A stretch of DNA of 64,000 bases from Paramecium sonneborni (Eukaryota; Ciliophora; Oligohymenophorea; Peniculida; Parameciidae): positions 275,777-339,776 of the forward strand of contig CAJJDN010000040.1 in NCBI GenBank assembly GCA_905182985.1, written 5' to 3'. A model generated the notes under the pieces. It searched no databases and was not told the DNA's origin. It worked only from the letters and a program-made list of their open reading frames with translations. The position numbers and the translations under genes are program-made. Positions 60,203 to 64,000 of this stretch are shown here, piece after piece (position 1 is the stretch's first letter; every line of letters begins with the position of its first letter).

Positions 60203-63200
60203 TCATATTGTGAACATAAACTCACTTGTTTATTTTAATTCCTATACTTTAAGCTCAAGCTAATCTATATAAACTGACTATTCCTATATTTTTTACGAAT
60301 AGCTCATTAATTAATCTTATTTAAATTTGAGAGTCATTTCCAGGTCTTTGTTCTTTTTTAAGTATTCATCACTCATTAAAGCTTTAGATCTTAATTCCTT
60401 TATTTAGATAAACATTTCATCTTGATGGCTTGATAATTCAGAAATTTATTCTAAATATTTTTTCTCTAATCTTTCTTTATAAACCTTAATTTAAGCTTCT
60501 TTTTCTTAATACATTTTTATTTCTTATTGTAAATTTTTAATTTCAATTTTTTAATTGTCCAAATCTTTTTATAACTAAATAATTTTTGCTTTTTAAGTTG
60601 CTAAATATTCATTAGGATGTTCATCTTCAAGTAATCCAACTTATTCGCAAAGTTTTTAAATTGCATCATTTTAATTTTTAAGTTTTTTTTCTAACTCACT
60701 ATTTTATTTTAATAATTCTTCAGCTTCTTTGATTTTGGTACAATTCTATTCATTTTCTATTTTGAGTTGATTAAATTTATCTTCATATTCTATAATTTAA
60801 TTTTATAGATTAATTTAAGTTAATTTTAATTCTTAAATTTATTTTTCTAATTCTGTAGATTCATTAGTTATTTTTTCATTTTAAAGCTGCAATATTTAAA
60901 TTTAATCTTTAAATTATTCAGATTACTAAACAAATTGTTCATTTTCTAATTTTAAATGATCTATTTATTTAATTAATTGTTATTCTTTCTCGTTTTATTC
61001 AGAAATATGATTTTCGGAGACTTAAGAAAAATCTTCAAGATTTTGAATATGTTCTTTAAGTTCTTCAATTTATTACTGATAATTTTTATCATTAATTTCA
61101 TATTATTAAATTTAACTTTTTAATAAATTTAGTTCATCTTGCAAATCTTTATCATCGATATCTAATTATATTTATTTTTGTTGGTGTTTTAAATTATCGA
61201 TTTCTTGTAAATATTGCATTTCTTTTTCTTTGAACTATGACTCTTATTAATGTTATATTTATTCATATTCATATTTCAAATTTTCAATTTCTTATAAATA
61301 TTATAATTCCTAAACTTGGTTTTGTTATTCTTGATTTGCATTTGTTAATAATATTTATTCATCTTTTGATTTCATATTTAGAATTTCATTTTCTAATTAC
61401 AATTCCTTTTCTTAAGATTACTATTAATAAATAACTTTTTCTTAAAGTAATTCTTCGTATTAAGTCTTTATAATTTATGATTCTGATTCTTATTGTAATT
61501 CTCTTTCTTTAAATTACGATTCTTAAATTTGACTTTAAGACTATAATTATTCAATATGTGATTGAAAATATTGAATCTATTATTAAACTTCTTATTCTTA
61601 TTTTTAATATTACTATTCTTTCATGTTACTAGATTATTATAAATGTTCAAGTTGTGATTGTAAAGTTATAATTTATTCCTAAAATTCTTATTCGTTTTTT
61701 TGTGATTACAATTCTTTCATATTACTTGATTATTATAATTCTTCTAATTTTGACTTCAAATTTGAAATCTCTTATTAACATTCTAATTCTTATTTTTGAG
61801 ATTACTATTCTTTCATGTTACTTGATTATTATAATTGTTCAAGTTGTGATTGTAAAGTTATAATTTATTCCTAAAATTCTTATTCGTTTTTTTGTGATTA
61901 CAATTCTTTCATATTACTTGATTATTATAATTCTTCTAATTTTGACTTCAAATTTTAAATCTCTTATTAACATTCTAATTCTTATTTTTGAGATTACTAT
62001 TCTTTCATGTTACTTGATTATTATAATTGTTCAAGTTGTGATTGTAAAGTTATAATTTATTCCTAAAATTCTTATTCGTTTTTTTGTGATTACAATTCTT
62101 TCATATTACTTGATTATTATAATTCTTCTAATTTTGACTTCAAATTTTAAATCTCTTATTAACATTCTAATTCTTATTTTTGAGATTACTATTCTTTCAT
62201 GTTACTTGATTATTATAATTGTTCAAGTTGTGATTGTAAAGTTATAATTTATTCCTAAAATTCTTATTCGTTTTTTTGTGATTACAATTCTTTCATATTA
62301 CTTGATTATTATAATTCTTCTAATTTTGACTTCAAATTTTAAATCTCTTATTAACATTCTAATTCTTATTTTTGAGATTACTATTCTTTCATGTTACTTG
62401 ATTATTATAATTGTTCAAGTTGTGATTGTAAAGTTATAATTTATTCCTAAAATTCTTATTCGTTTTTTTGTGATTACAATTCTTTCATATTACTTGATTA
62501 TTATAATTCTTCTAATTTTGACTTCAAATTTTAAATCTCTTATTAACATTCTAATTCTTATTTTTGAGATTACTATTCTTTCATGTTACTTGATTATTAT
62601 AATTGTTCAAGTTGTGATTGTAAAGTTATAATTTATTCCTAAAATTCTTATTCGTTTTTTTGTGATTACAATTCTTTCATATTACTTGATTATTATAATT
62701 CTTCTAATTTTGACTTCAAATTTTAAATCTCTTATTAACATTCTAATTCTTATTTTTGAGATTACTATTCTTTCATGTTACTTGATTATTATAATTGTTC
62801 AAGTTGTGATTGTAAAGTTATAATTTATTCCTAAAATTCTTATTCGTTTTTTTGTGATTACAATTCTTTCATATTACTTGATTATTATAATTCTTCTAAT
62901 TTTGACTTCAAATTTTAAATCTCTTATTAACATTCTAATTCTTATTTTTGAGATTACTATTCTTTCATGTTACTTGATTATTATAATTGTTCAAGTTGTG
63001 ATTGTAAAGTTATAATTTATTCCTAAAATTCTTATTCGTTTTTTTGTGATTACAATTCTTTCATATTACTTGATTATTATAATTCTTCTAATTTTGACTT
63101 CAAATTTTAAATCTCTTATTAACATTCTAATTCTTATTTTTGAGATTACTATTCTTTCATGTTACTTGATTATTATAATTGTTCAAGTTGTGATTGTAAA

Positions 63201-64000
63201 GTTATAATTTATTCCTAAAATTCTTATTCGTTTTTTTGTGATTACAATTCTTTCATATTACTTGATTATTATAATTCTTCTAATTTTGACTTCAAATTTT
63301 AAATCTCTTATTAACATTCTAATTCTTATTTTTGAGATTACTATTCTTTCATGTTACTTGATTATTATAATTGTTCAAGTTGTGATTGTAAAGTTATTTG
63401 TGATTACAATTCTTTCATATTACTTGATTATTATAATTCTTCTAATTTTGACTTCAAATTTTAAATCTCTTATTAACTTTCTAATTCTTATTTTTGAGAT
63501 TACTATTCTTTCATGTTACTTGATTATTATAATTGTTCAAGTTATGATTGTAAATTTCTAATCTATTCCTATAAATCTTATTCTTATTTTTGAGATTACT
63601 ATTCTTTAACGTTACTTGATTATTATTATTCTTCTAATTTGGATTTCAAAATTTAAATCTCTTATTAACTTTCTAATTCTTATTTTTGTGATTACAATTC
63701 TTTCATATTACTTGATTATTATAATTCTTCTAATTTTGACTTCAAATTTTAAATCTCTTATTAACTTTCTAATTCTTATTTTTGAGATTACTATTCTTTC
63801 ATGTTACTTGATTATTATAATTCTACTAATTGTGATTGTAAATTTTCAATTTTTTCCTAAAATTCTTATTCTTTTTTTTGTGATTACTATTCCTTCATAT
63901 TACTTGATTATTATTATTCTTCTAATTTTGTTTTCAAATTTTAAATCTCTTATTAACTTTCATATTCTTATTTTTGAGATTACTATTCTTTCATGTTACT
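60203..64000 (-). CDS. Giant coiled-coil protein, C-terminal 1265 aa (5' end outside window)
   Basis: The minus strand is open in one frame for 1266 codons from base 64000 down to TGA 60203-60205. The whole stretch is coiled coil rich in E, Q, K, L, S and N. From 64000 to about 61609 it is built of 32-residue repeats of the type S(K/Q)LE(E/Q)LQQSSNMKE; the last 450 residues are non-repetitive coil. Each 32-residue unit is 96 bp. Many glutamines are encoded by TAA/TAG. A filamentous or scaffold role is likely from composition. I cannot tell the full length or any N-terminal domain. Confidence 0.85.
61609..64000. repeat. 96-bp tandem repeat organised as a 192-bp higher-order array
   Basis: Equivalent positions recur at 61609, 61801, 61993, 62185, 62377, 62569, 62761, 62953, 63145 and 63337, exactly 192 bp apart, and units in the middle look identical base for base. 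Each 192-bp unit contains two diverged 96-bp halves. After 63337 one unit is shortened by 30 bp (10 codons, next equivalent point 63499), then spacing becomes 96 bp (63595, 63691, 63787, 63883, 63979) with more divergence. All changes keep the reading frame of the minus-strand gene. The array continues past the window. Confidence 0.95.

Noticed and set aside
61237..63561. Plus-strand hydrophobic repeat ORFs (Ile/Leu-rich)
   Set aside because: They are the antisense of the coiled-coil repeats; long TGA-free antisense frames follow from its codon composition.
61609..64000. CRISPR array or satellite DNA
   Set aside because: There are no spacers; units are contiguous, multiples of three, and lie in an open coding frame.
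1..64000. Bacterial features (Shine-Dalgarno sites, operons, rho-independent terminators, IS elements)
   Set aside because: Code usage, spliceosomal micro-introns and protein content are those of a ciliate macronucleus; AT-rich runs mimic such signals everywhere.

Overview
Organism. The window reads as macronuclear DNA of a Paramecium species (P. tetraurelia-like). Three observations support this. (1) Long conserved proteins are open only if TAA and TAG are read as glutamine and TGA is the only stop; the V-ATPase a subunit, a BIG-type Sec7 ARF-GEF and an SCP2-type thiolase show it best. (2) I placed 64 spliceosomal introns of only 20-33 nt, nearly all GTA...TAG or GTA...AAG, and each is needed to restore a frame or a conserved domain. 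(3) Genes are very dense on an AT-rich background, with stop-to-stop gaps down to a few bases, and a Paramecium-type cysteine-rich surface antigen is present. Under the standard code almost every gene here is invisible.

Layout. 1-5.9 kb: kinase fragment, RING-like protein, gene relic with a 25-bp hairpin, small MGxC protein, TRMT112, EF-hand protein, small membrane protein. 6.4-10.3 kb: CRAL-TRIO protein and V-ATPase a subunit. 11-14.5 kb: a broken ORF and a decayed Dicer-like RNase III/dsRBD gene. 14.7-19 kb: SDHAF3, twin CBM20 genes, two convergent coiled-coil genes. 19-26.6 kb: cyclic-nucleotide-type K+ channel with a zinc knuckle, coiled-coil protein, Cache-like two-TM sensor, ARM-like repeat protein. 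26.8-36 kb: F-box protein, a ubiquitin-like ORF sharing ATGA with its upstream neighbour, tail-anchored protein, RsmH/METTL15, several unknowns. 36-41 kb: MORN pseudogene and a 1337-aa surface antigen. 41-46.7 kb: mini-VPS9 protein, SNF1/MARK-like kinase, short HSF, an unknown, and a two-CXC (Tesmin/LIN54-like) protein. 47-51 kb: broken gene, second Cache-like sensor, peroxisomal SCP2-thiolase. 51.5-58 kb: 1614-aa BIG ARF-GEF and AGC-like kinase. 59-64 kb: small CHCH-like protein, then a giant coiled-coil gene running off the right edge, with a 96-bp repeat organised into a homogenised 192-bp higher-order array.

How the genes relate. There are no operons in the bacterial sense. Two themes recur. 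One is membrane and vesicle traffic: V-ATPase a, CRAL-TRIO, VPS9, Sec7 ARF-GEF, a tail-anchored protein. The other is signalling and the cell surface: K+ channel, two Cache sensors, kinases, surface antigen. TRMT112 and RsmH act in translation and rRNA/tRNA methylation; SDHAF3 and RsmH point to mitochondria; the thiolase points to peroxisomes. Four loci are broken (2.5, 11.2, 12-14 and 36 kb), and a fifth (47 kb) has an in-frame TGA. This fits the gene decay expected after Paramecium whole-genome duplications, which is an inference.
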